A stretch of 64,000 nucleotides of DNA from Streptomyces marokkonensis (GTDB lineage Bacteria > Actinomycetota > Actinomycetes > Streptomycetales > Streptomycetaceae): assembly GCF_008312835.1 (NCBI RefSeq), contig NZ_VSKS01000013.1:1-64000 (forward strand). Reading direction: 5' to 3'. Position numbers and translations under genes: made by a program. Positions 8,273 through 16,278 of this stretch are shown piece by piece. Within the stretch, counting starts at the first letter, position 1; every line of letters starts with the position of its first letter. The notes beneath the pieces were generated by a model, which did not search any database, had not been told where the DNA came from, and worked only from the letters and a program-made list of their open reading frames with translations.

Positions 8273-9613
8273 ATGGGCGTGATCGGTGAACACGCGGTGG
8301 TGATGGGCGCTTCCATGGGAGGCCTGGCGGCCGCCAGGACACTGGCGGCGCGATTTCGCCGTGTCACGGTCATCGATCGCGACACTCTTCCGGACCGTCC
8401 GGAGAATCGCCGAGCCGTCCCGCACGGAGGTCATGCGCACGCCTTGCTGATCAGCGGTCGCATTGCGCTCGACAGGCTTTTCCCGGGACTCACCGACGAA
8501 CTCGTCGAGGGCGGCGCGGTCCTCTTCGACCCCGGCCACGACCTGCTCTTCCACCAGATGGGCTCATTGCGTGCCCGATTCGCCAGCGGCCGCTGCGGCG
8601 TCAGCCTCACCCGCGCATACCTGGAACACAGTGTCCGGGCCCGGGTGCGGGCACTGGACAACGTGACCATCCGGGACCGGACCCAGGTGTGCGGCCACCT
8701 GGCCGGCGGCGGACGGATCACGGGCGTCGAACTGGACGGTGGTGAGCGGCTCTGGGCGGACTTCGTCGTCGACGCCACGGGGCGTGGCGGCGGGGGGCCG
8801 ACCCGGTCCATGGAACGCTTCGGCTACCCACTGCCCGAGATCGACACCGTGAAGATCAACGTCGGCTACACGACCCTGATGCTCAAGCGCAGACCCGGAG
8901 ACCTGCCGGGCAACGGGCTGCTGTACCTGATGAGCGCCGTGCCGCCGCACGACAAGCGGGCCGCTGCCGCGTTCGCCGTCGAGGGAGACCGGTGGATGGT
9001 CACCCTCGGCGGCTGGCACCGCGCCCACGCGCCGGTGGACCGTGCGGGGTTCGAGGAGTTCGCGGCCGGGCTCGAAGCCCCCGAGATGGCGGAACTGCTC
9101 GCCAGGGCCGAGCCCCTGGACGACAAGGACGCCCGCAAGTTCACGTATCCGGCGGCCAGGCGGCGCCGCTACGAGCGGCTGCGTACGGTCCCCGCGGGTC
9201 ATGTGGCGCTCGGCGACGCGATCTGCAGCTTCAACCCGCTCTACGGTCAGGGCATGACCGTCGCCGTACTCGAGGCGATCGAACTGGGACGCCACCTCGA
9301 CCGGTTCGGGGCGGCGTCCGCGCCGATGGCACGCTCCTTCTACCGTGCCGCGAGCAAGATCATCGATACGCCCTGGCAGATGGCGACGGGCAGCGATTTC
9401 ATCTTCCCGGAGACCGAGGGAATCCGCCCGCTCGGCAACGGACTGCTCAATTCCTACATCCGGCAGGTGGTGCTCGCCAGTCACGTGTCGCAGGACGCCC
9501 ACCGGGTCCTGCTCGACGTGCAGCACCTGCTGGCACCCCCGGCCTCCGTGATGCGGCCGGCCACGATCCTGCGCGCGCTGCGGCACGCGCGGCGGTCACC
9601 CGCACGCGTGTAG
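8273..9613 (+). CDS. FAD-dependent monooxygenase / oxidoreductase
   Basis: A 446-residue flavoprotein of the squalene epoxidase/PHBH-like group. The N-terminal Rossmann motif is VVMGASMGGLAAARTL, followed by VIDRDTLPDRPENRRAVPHGGHAHAL, a hallmark of a Streptomyces subfamily of FAD hydroxylases and epoxidases. A second FAD contact is GDAICSFNPLYGQGM near residue 325. It lacks the GES and WxWxIP motifs that identify FAD-dependent halogenases, so I do not call it one. The ATG at 8273 follows GGAGG by five bases. It would hydroxylate or epoxidise an organic substrate with O2 and NAD(P)H. It stands alone between a divergent SDR and a convergent AraC gene. Whether it belongs to the left or the right cluster is unclear. 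Confidence 0.85.
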   Translation: MGVIGEHAVVMGASMGGLAAARTLAARFRRVTVIDRDTLPDRPENRRAVPHGGHAHALLISGRIALDRLFPGLTDELVEGGAVLFDPGHDLLFHQMGSLRARFASGRCGVSLTRAYLEHSVRARVRALDNVTIRDRTQVCGHLAGGGRITGVELDGGERLWADFVVDATGRGGGGPTRSMERFGYPLPEIDTVKINVGYTTLMLKRRPGDLPGNGLLYLMSAVPPHDKRAAAAFAVEGDRWMVTLGGWHRAHAPVDRAGFEEFAAGLEAPEMAELLARAEPLDDKDARKFTYPAARRRRYERLRTVPAGHVALGDAICSFNPLYGQGMTVAVLEAIELGRHLDRFGAASAPMARSFYRAASKIIDTPWQMATGSDFIFPETEGIRPLGNGLLNSYIRQVVLASHVSQDAHRVLLDVQHLLAPPASVMRPATILRALRHARRSPARV

Positions 9614-9708
9614 GCCGGTGGCCGAAACATCCGTATCCCGGCGACGTACGGTCCACGACCACCCCGTCGCAGTGGCGGAGGGCGTCCGGCCGTACTCGCG
9701 CGCAGCGG

Positions 9709-10443
9709 TCAGGACGCGTAGAGGTCGGGAAGCGAGAAGGCGAGCGGGCACCGCTCGCTGTCCGCCACGCGTACCCGCCGGGACGGCTCCAGGACCACCT
9801 CCACCTGGACCACCGCTCCGGGTGCGACGACGACGGGGCCGACCGACCCGGCGACCACACAGCCGCCGCCCTGTCTGGACGTCAGGGACACCGCCTCGAT
9901 GAACCACCGGCCCTCGGGCACGTACGGGATGGTCCACAGGTCCGACGATCGCTCCACGCGGTAGCAGCGGGCCGGCCGGTCGCCGGACGAGACGGCGTGG
10001 AAGGCTGCGACGAACACCGAGGCGTGATCGAGGCCGTCGTCCCGGCGCAGCCGGCCCTGAATGGCACCGTAGGCGTAGGAGGTGTCGACGCATCCGCCGG
10101 CGAAATCCACGGCGTCCGGACCCAGTTGGGTCATTCTGCGGTACTGGCCGGGCGAAACCCCGAACGTCTTGGTGAAGCGCGTGGTGAAGGAGCCGACGCT
10201 GGCGTAACCGACGCCCAGCGAGATGTCGGCGATACTCACGTCGGTCCGCAGCAGCCGGCGCTTGGCTTCCTCGAGCCGGACCGCGGTGAGGAAACGTGCC
10301 GGAGGAAGTCCGGTCTGTTCGCGGAACAGCCTCGCCATATGGAATGGGGTCAGTCGCGCCATCATTCCCAGATCGCTCAGGGAAAGCGGCTCCTCATACC
10401 TTTCCCGTATTCCCTCGACGACCTGCTCTATTTCGACCCTCAT
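9709..10443 (-). CDS. AraC-family transcriptional regulator (paralogue of the one at 651)
   Basis: A 244-residue regulator with an N-terminal AraC DNA-binding domain: LSLSDLGMMARLTPFHMARLF, GLPPARFLTAVRLEEAKRRLL, SIADISLGVGYASVGSFTTRF, then GVSPGQYRRM. The C-terminal 140 residues are beta-rich and unrecognised. The architecture is the same as the 651..1445 gene. I chose the ATG at 10443 because GGGGGA lies five bases upstream, inside a possible four-codon extension from 10455. It lies downstream of the DUF5988 gene on the same strand, with 221 bp between. Each AraC paralogue lies near a divergently transcribed SARP gene, so the AraC/SARP arrangement occurs twice in the first 14 kb. Confidence 0.85.
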   Translation of the reverse strand: MRVEIEQVVEGIRERYEEPLSLSDLGMMARLTPFHMARLFREQTGLPPARFLTAVRLEEAKRRLLRTDVSIADISLGVGYASVGSFTTRFTKTFGVSPGQYRRMTQLGPDAVDFAGGCVDTSYAYGAIQGRLRRDDGLDHASVFVAAFHAVSSGDRPARCYRVERSSDLWTIPYVPEGRWFIEAVSLTSRQGGGCVVAGSVGPVVVAPGAVVQVEVVLEPSRRVRVADSERCPLAFSLPDLYAS

Positions 10444-10664
10444 TGATTCCCCCATGATGTGCGCAGAGATGTGAAACCTCGATGGTCGCAGGTCACTGAT
10501 CTATAAACGCCAGCCAGTAGGCAAGCAGGGTGGTGCAGGGGTGTCAAGGGATTTGTGCCCCCGGGCGCGCCCTGCCTCCGGCTCGTGTCCTTGCCGTCAC
10601 CGGTCCCGGAGCGGCCCGGTCGGGGGGATGGGGCATCCGGCTGTCTGCGGCCGCTGCGCTGGTG

Positions 10665-10928
10665 TCATTCCGCGATCTTCGTGCACGTGGTCCACTGGAA
10701 GATCACGGGGGAGGTGCGGTCGGGGTCCACGGCGCCGGGGGCGCGTTCGAAGTGCTCGTAGCCGTTGAGGTGCCTCAGTTTCACTTTCTCGTCCAGGTTG
10801 CCGTCGATGGTGACCGGCAGGCGCACCGTGCGGGCTTCCTCCGCAATATCCGCGGGTCCGCCGACGAGTACCGCTTCAATGGTGCTTTCGGTCCGGTCGG
10901 TCGCGTGCGAAGCGGGCGATGGGGTCAC
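10665..10928 (-). CDS. DUF5988-like small protein
   Basis: An 87-residue acidic protein. The segment IEAVLVGGPADI, then KVKLRHLNGYEHFER and the C-terminal PVIFQWTTCTKIAE, match what I remember of the DUF5988 family, small proteins found beside regulators and biosynthetic genes in Streptomyces. No function is established that I know of. There is no signal peptide or membrane segment. It starts at the head of the 560-bp divergent region that also serves the SARP at 11489, so the two may be co-regulated. Confidence 0.7.
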   Translation of the reverse strand: MTPSPASHATDRTESTIEAVLVGGPADIAEEARTVRLPVTIDGNLDEKVKLRHLNGYEHFERAPGAVDPDRTSPVIFQWTTCTKIAE

Positions 10929-11488
10929 TGGCTGCTCCCTGCTGGGCGCTAATGGGGTGGGTGCCCATCGATGATGGCTCCACTTCGCGCGGCCTGAATA
11001 CCCTTATCTTGTTCCCTCGACCCCTACTGAGGGGGTGATCGCTCGGGTATTTGATAGGGGGTATGGGGATCCAGGCGCTTCGGTTAGTCTCGCGTGGGTA
11101 GGGAAAACCGCACGTCCAGGGGCAGGCGGAGGGGAGGGTCGTCAGTGGTTCGTTCACGGCTTGCTCCGCGGAGGGAGCGTGTCGATGAGTGATGGCTGAA
11201 AAGGGATGCCGGCTGGCTGAGAACCCATTGCGCGCCGCGTCAACGACAACCGTCGACGCTGTCGCACAGGCCCCGCGAAACGGTTGGCCGCAGGCCGCGG
11301 CGCCGGAGGCGCCGCCGGGGCACGGCGGCGGTCGATTCCGCGCCGTGCGGGCTCGCGGCGCAAAGTCCGCGCGGTACGGCTCGTATCCCTGACGATTTCG
11401 CTCCTTACGTAAGCTCAAGCGGTGTGGGACCGGGGCGGGCAGCCGGCACGGCCGTGCCCCGAGGTTGTCGGACAGACGGGGGAACTGT
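10929..11488. other. Non-coding divergent region between DUF5988 gene and second SARP
   Basis: 560 bp with no credible gene. It contains the A+T-richest stretch nearby (about 10996 to 11060), including a small ACCCC/GGGGT hairpin (11020..11036), and must carry divergent promoters. A perfect 10-bp palindrome lies at 11404..11413 (listed separately). I do not see a confident -35/-10 pair or clear SARP heptamer repeats. Confidence 0.45.
11404..11413. promoter_or_regulatory. Palindrome upstream of second SARP, candidate operator
   Basis: CTTACGTAAG is a perfect 10-bp palindrome 75 bp upstream of the SARP start at 11489, in otherwise GC-rich DNA. The position suits a repressor site or part of a promoter. 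The regulator is unknown, and a 10-bp palindrome can occur by chance. Confidence 0.3.
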
Positions 11489-13453
11489 ATGCGGCTGCAA
11501 CTGTTGGGTCCGGTCAGAGCATGGCGAAGGGGGATCGAGTTACCCCTCGGTCCGCCCAAGCAACGCGGAGTCCTCGGACTTCTGGCGAGCCGAGCGGGGG
11601 ATGTCGTCCACATCGAGGAGATCATCGACGCCGTGTGGGGCAGTGCCGTTCCGCGCACGGCCGTCAACGGCGTCCACACCTACGTGGCCGGCCTGCGCCG
11701 GGCCATCGAGCCGGGGCGTGGCAGCAGGGAGTCCGGCGGGGCGCTCGTCTCCTCGGGCGGCGGCTATTCACTGCGCCTGCCGCTGGAGCAGATAGACGCT
11801 CACGTCTTCGCCCACCTCCACGCGACCGCCCGTCGCCTGCGGGCCGGCGGCGACGTCCGCGGCGCACTGGGGGTCCTTGAGCGCGCGCTGCCGCTCTGGC
11901 ACGGCGAGGCCTTCGCCAACATTCCCGGCCCCTTCGCCGCCATGGAACGCACCCGGCTGCAGGAGCTGCGCCTCGTCGCCACCGAGGAGTGGGCGGAGGG
12001 CCTGCTCGCCCTCGGACGGCATGTCGAGGTCGTGGTCATGCTCACCGACCTGGTCGCCAAGGAACCGCTGCGCGAGAAGCTGCGCTGGCTGCTGATGGTG
12101 GCGCTCTACCGCAGCGGACGCCGTGCCGAAGCGCTGACGCTCTACCACGAGACCCAGGAACTGCTCCGCAACGAACTCGGTATCGAACCGGGGCCCGAAC
12201 TGCGGACCCTGCACGAGCAGATGCTCGGTGGCCGCCTCGACACCACGACTGCGGCGCTCCATGCCCCGGGGCCTCCCGCGGAGGCCGGGGAACTCCCGGC
12301 GGACCGGTGGACGCCGCTACGGCCGGCTCAGCTTCCGCCGCTCACCCGCGGGTTCCTCGGCCGCGGTGCGGAGCGGGCCCGGCTCAGTAGGCTGGTGGCA
12401 GACGACGGCGCACGTCACCGCACCACCGTGGCGCTGATCACCGGCGCGCCCGGCGTCGGCAAGAGCGCCCTCGCGCTGCACGTGGCCAGTGACCTCGCGG
12501 ACGACTTCCCGGACGGCCAGCTCTTCCTCGATCTCTGCGGTACCAGTCCCGAGCGTGCCCCGTTGTCGGCGAGGGAGGCGCTTGCACAGCTGCTGCGCAG
12601 CCTCGCCGTGGACGAGTCGGCCATACCGGACGACCTGCCGGGCCGCACGGCACTCTACCGCAGCCTGCTGTACGGCAAACGGGTGCTGTTCGTCCTCGAC
12701 GACGCCTACGACGCCGATCAGTTGCGCCCCCTCATCCCGCAGGGACCCGCCTGCGTCCTGATCACCAGCCGCTGGCGGCACAGCGGCCTGGTGGCTCGCG
12801 ACGGCGCCTACCGGGTGGAGCTCGCGCCGCTGTCCCCGGAGGAGTCCGTGGACCTGCTGGCCTACCTCGCGCCGTCCCGCTGCGTTCGTGAGGAACCAGA
12901 GACGGTCGAGCGCATCACGCGGCTGTGCGGGCATCTCCCGCTCGCCCTGCGGGTGGTGGCCGAGGCGCTCACGACGCGCCCGGGTACGACGCTCTCCCAG
13001 CTGGCACAGGCTCTGGACGAGGGCGCCATGGAGTGGCTCGACGTGGTGCGCGACGCCGCAGCGAGCCTGCGCACAGCCTTCAGCCGTTCGTACCGGGCGC
13101 TGCCCGCCGACGTCGCGCAGATGTTCCGCATCCTCGGCCTCTACGACGGCACATTGATCACGGAAGACGTCGCCGCCACGCTGGCCGGCTGCGGCCGCGT
13201 CAGGGCACGCCGGCTCCTGGACAGCCTCGCCGAGGCGCACTTGCTGGTGGAGCTGGGGGAAGGACTCTTCCGTTTCCACGAGCTGATCGGCGTCTACGCC
13301 GCCGAATGCGCGGAACGGGACGAACCGGCACCATCCGTCGACGCCGCTCTCGCCCGTTCCCTGCAGGCGTACGGCAAGGGGCGGCGGCCCCTGCGCCCGA
13401 AGGTTCAATATTCATTCAGAGCACACCACTTGGCAGGGCATGACATGAGCTGA
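11489..13453 (+). CDS. SARP-family pathway activator with NB-ARC ATPase domain (second copy)
   Basis: A 654-residue paralogue of the SARP at 2169. The winged helix spans about residues 1 to 90 (MRLQLLGPVRAWRRG, PPKQRGVLGLLASR, DAVWGSAVPRT). The activation domain ends ELGIEPGPELRTLHEQML. The ATPase has Walker A GAPGVGKSAL near residue 320 and VLFVLDDAYD as Walker B. It lacks the long Gly/Pro hinge of the first copy. The ATG at 11489 is preceded by GGGGGA; a TTG at 11465 in the same frame has no advantage. It lies directly upstream of the first halogenase gene, same strand, 142 bp apart, so it is the likely activator of the halogenated polyketide cluster. It ends without a TPR domain. Confidence 0.9.
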   Translation: MRLQLLGPVRAWRRGIELPLGPPKQRGVLGLLASRAGDVVHIEEIIDAVWGSAVPRTAVNGVHTYVAGLRRAIEPGRGSRESGGALVSSGGGYSLRLPLEQIDAHVFAHLHATARRLRAGGDVRGALGVLERALPLWHGEAFANIPGPFAAMERTRLQELRLVATEEWAEGLLALGRHVEVVVMLTDLVAKEPLREKLRWLLMVALYRSGRRAEALTLYHETQELLRNELGIEPGPELRTLHEQMLGGRLDTTTAALHAPGPPAEAGELPADRWTPLRPAQLPPLTRGFLGRGAERARLSRLVADDGARHRTTVALITGAPGVGKSALALHVASDLADDFPDGQLFLDLCGTSPERAPLSAREALAQLLRSLAVDESAIPDDLPGRTALYRSLLYGKRVLFVLDDAYDADQLRPLIPQGPACVLITSRWRHSGLVARDGAYRVELAPLSPEESVDLLAYLAPSRCVREEPETVERITRLCGHLPLALRVVAEALTTRPGTTLSQLAQALDEGAMEWLDVVRDAAASLRTAFSRSYRALPADVAQMFRILGLYDGTLITEDVAATLAGCGRVRARRLLDSLAEAHLLVELGEGLFRFHELIGVYAAECAERDEPAPSVDAALARSLQAYGKGRRPLRPKVQYSFRAHHLAGHDMS

Positions 13454-13595
13454 CCCACGCCCAGTAGTCGTCCAGAGGCTATCCAGAACCTCTGCAGAAC
13501 CCGCGTCGCAGACTGACCGTGCACATCGGCACCAGATGGAGAACGATGCCCGCGTCCTGCGGGCCGACCCGGGTCGACAAAGGGAAGGTCTACGC

Positions 13596-14918
13596 ATGTC
13601 ATCCACTCTCTACGGGATTCCGGAACACTTCGACGTCATCGTCATCGGTGGCGGGCCCGCGGGGGCGACCACGGCCGGGCTCCTCGCCCAGCGCGGTCGC
13701 TCCGTCCTCGTACTCGATCGCGAGAGGTTTCCGCGCTACCACGTCGGAGAGTCGCTCATACCGGCATTCATGCGCCCCATGCAGGAGCTCGGTCTGCCGG
13801 AGCGGATGGACGCCAGGGGCTTCGAGCGCAAGTACGGCGGTTCGCTGGTATGGGGCAACAAGCAGGTGCCCTGGCAGTTCTCCTTCATCAAGGGCGGCGC
13901 ACACGCCTACGCCTACCACACCCGCCGGGCCGACCTGGACTCGCTGATCCTGGACCGTGCCCGCGAACTCGGCGCCTACATCATCGAGGACGCGACGGTG
14001 AAGGAGCCGCTGCAGAACTCGGAGGGCAGGGTCACCGGCATCCGTTTCGCGGTCCGTGGTGAGGAGGACATGAAGGAGGCCACCGCCGGCCTCGTCATCG
14101 ACGCCTCAGGCCAGGCCCGGGTGCTCAGCCGCCGCTTCACCGACCTGCGCTGGCACGACGAACTGCGCAACGTCGCCATCTGGACGTACTTCGACAACTG
14201 CGAGCGGCTGCCCGGCGACGAGTACACGAACATCCTCATCGAGGGCCTTGACGACGGCTGGTTCTGGGCGATCCCGATCGACAAGGGCACGATCAGCGTC
14301 GGCTACGTGACGCGGTCCTCCACGGTCGGCGAGTCCGACAAGTCGCTCCAGGAGCACTTCGAGGCGGAGGTCGCCAAGTCCACCAAGCTGAAGAAGATGC
14401 TGGCGCCCGGCCGTCGCTCCGCCGGCTTCCGCACGGCGCGTGACTGGTCGTACCACAGCGACCGCTTCCATGGCGACGGCTGGGTCCTCGTCGGGGACGC
14501 CGCGGCCTTCGTCGACCCGCTGTTCTCCACGGGAGTCGCCCTGGCCACGCTGGCCGGCAGCGTGCTGTCCAAGATCGTCGACAAGATCATCGAGTACCCG
14601 GAGATCGAGGAGAAGGCCCTCGACCGCTACGCGACCGCGTACTCCGGCTTCTTCGACGAGATCCGGGAGTTCGTCGAACGGTTCTACGACCGCAGCAAGT
14701 ACAAGGAGTTCTACTACAGCCTGGCCCAGGAGATGATCGACCCGGACAAGGAGAGGGAGCCCTCGGCGGACTTCGTCACGCTCATCTCCGGCCTGAGCGG
14801 GCGGCACCCGATGTTCAACATCAGCCTCGACGACCTGGTACCGGGTGGCGTGGGGGAGGCCGGGGCGGAAGCGGGCGCCCCCACGGAGCGTGCCGAGAGT
14901 ACCGAAGCGGCGTCGTGA
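13596..14918 (+). CDS. FAD-dependent halogenase 1
   Basis: A 440-residue flavin-dependent halogenase, using FADH2, O2 and chloride to make an enzyme-bound chlorinating species. Visible hallmarks are the FAD fold VIVIGGGPAGATTAGLLAQRG (Gly18, Gly20, Gly23), HVGESLIP after the second strand, and the WxWxIP block GWFWAIP (Trp222, Trp224), which separates halogenases from monooxygenases. GDAAAFVDPLFSTGV is the late FAD contact. The overall pattern resembles the group that chlorinates carrier-bound pyrrolyl and phenolic substrates (PltA, CndH, SgcC3) rather than free-tryptophan halogenases. The ATG at 13596 follows GGGAAGG; an upstream ATG at 13536 only adds non-homologous residues. It is the first of three halogenase-family genes here and lies between the SARP and the antiporter. 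Its target position is unknown. Confidence 0.88.
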   Translation: MSSTLYGIPEHFDVIVIGGGPAGATTAGLLAQRGRSVLVLDRERFPRYHVGESLIPAFMRPMQELGLPERMDARGFERKYGGSLVWGNKQVPWQFSFIKGGAHAYAYHTRRADLDSLILDRARELGAYIIEDATVKEPLQNSEGRVTGIRFAVRGEEDMKEATAGLVIDASGQARVLSRRFTDLRWHDELRNVAIWTYFDNCERLPGDEYTNILIEGLDDGWFWAIPIDKGTISVGYVTRSSTVGESDKSLQEHFEAEVAKSTKLKKMLAPGRRSAGFRTARDWSYHSDRFHGDGWVLVGDAAAFVDPLFSTGVALATLAGSVLSKIVDKIIEYPEIEEKALDRYATAYSGFFDEIREFVERFYDRSKYKEFYYSLAQEMIDPDKEREPSADFVTLISGLSGRHPMFNISLDDLVPGGVGEAGAEAGAPTERAESTEAAS

Positions 14919-14982
14919 GCAAGGGGCCCAGCAGCAGCCGCCCGCTTCGTATCTCACGACGTGATTGAGGTCTGTTCCCTCC

Positions 14983-16278
14983 ATGAGTAGTCAGCAAGTC
15001 ACCTTGTTGTTCGTGGATGTCGCGCTCATTCTGATGCTGGCCCGCAGCCTCGGCGCGCTGGCCTTCCGTATCGGTCAGCCGCCCGTCGTGGGTGAGATTC
15101 TCGGCGGCATCCTGCTCGGCCCCACCCTGTTCGGTACGTTCCTCTCCGACCATCTCTTCACCGCCGATGTACGTCCCCTGCTGACCGCTCTCGCCGACAT
15201 CGGTGTCGTGCTCTTCATGTTCGTCATCGGTCTGGAACTCGAACACCGTGCGCTGCGCGGCCGCACCAGAGTCAGTGCGGGCGCGGCTCTCGGCTCCACG
15301 CTGGTGCCGTTCGGGCTGGGCGTCGGCCTGGGCCTCTATCTGCTGCGTGCTCACGACACCGATCAGCGGGCGGCATTCGTGGTCTTCATCGGCCTGGCCG
15401 TGTCGGTGACGGCGTTCCCGGTCCTGGCCCGCATCCTCGCCGACCGTGGTCTGTCCCGAACCGCGGTCGGGGGTCTGGCCCTGACCGCGGCGGCGCTGGT
15501 CGACGTGGTCGCCTGGACCGCGCTGGCCGCCGTGCAGGCCGTGGTCGGCGGCGCCGACGACTACTGGCGGGCCGCGTTGCTGCTGCCGTTCACCGGGCTC
15601 CTGCTCCTGCTCCGGCCGCTCATGCGGCGGCTGTTCGTCACGCCGAGCGGCAAGCCGAAACAGTTCACCGCCAACCTCCTCGTCATCGTGCTGATCGGTG
15701 CGCTGCTCTCCGCCGCGGCCACCGAGGCCATGGGCATGCACTACATCTTCGGCGCCTTTCTCTTCGGTGCCGCCCTGCCACGTGACAGGACCAGCTCGCT
15801 GCGGAACGACCTGTGCGAACGAACCGGGCAGATCACCTCGTTGCTCCTGCCCGTGTACTTCGTGGTGGCCGGCCTCAAGGTGGATCTGCGCGGCCTCGGC
15901 GCCGACGGGCTCGTCCAGCTCGGCGCCATCGTCCTGGTCGCGGTCGGCGGCAAGTTCGCGGGCACCTACGCCGGCGCCCGCTCCCAGGGGCTGCCGGCGC
16001 GGGGGTCGGCCACCCTTGCCGCCCTGATGAACACGCGCGGGCTCACCGAGCTGGTCATCCTCGGCGTGGGACTGCAACTCGGGCTCCTGAACGCGGAGCT
16101 GTACTCACTCATGGTCCTCATGGCTCTCGTGACCACGGCCATGACCGGGCCACTGCTCTCCTTGATCGACCGCCGCGGGGGTGCCGCCCCCCAGCGGGCC
16201 GGTCCCGTCACCCACGACAACGACGTCATGGGTGATGGTGTTGGCACGGGTGGAAGGGGTGATCATGCGGCTCGTTGA
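14983..16278 (+). CDS. CPA2-family cation/proton antiporter
   Basis: A 431-residue integral membrane protein with about twelve hydrophobic segments, of the KefB/NapA-like CPA2 exchangers. It shows QPPVVGEILGGILLGP in the first repeat, IGVVLFMFVIGLELE, VSVTAFPVLARIL, MHYIFGAFLFGAALPRD and LAALMNTRGLTELVILGVG. These proteins exchange Na+ or K+ for H+ across the plasma membrane. Copies inside antibiotic clusters are often assumed to give self-protection or product export, but that is unproven here. I use the ATG at 14983; its ribosome site is weak. The stop lies 14 bases inside the following LAL gene, so the two are co-transcribed and probably coupled. Confidence 0.85.
   Translation: MSSQQVTLLFVDVALILMLARSLGALAFRIGQPPVVGEILGGILLGPTLFGTFLSDHLFTADVRPLLTALADIGVVLFMFVIGLELEHRALRGRTRVSAGAALGSTLVPFGLGVGLGLYLLRAHDTDQRAAFVVFIGLAVSVTAFPVLARILADRGLSRTAVGGLALTAAALVDVVAWTALAAVQAVVGGADDYWRAALLLPFTGLLLLLRPLMRRLFVTPSGKPKQFTANLLVIVLIGALLSAAATEAMGMHYIFGAFLFGAALPRDRTSSLRNDLCERTGQITSLLLPVYFVVAGLKVDLRGLGADGLVQLGAIVLVAVGGKFAGTYAGARSQGLPARGSATLAALMNTRGLTELVILGVGLQLGLLNAELYSLMVLMALVTTAMTGPLLSLIDRRGGAAPQRAGPVTHDNDVMGDGVGTGGRGDHAAR

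Noticed and set aside
8273-9613. A fourth halogenase
   Set aside because: It has an FAD fold, but neither the GES motif nor the WxWxIP block; it fits the squalene epoxidase/PHBH-type monooxygenases.
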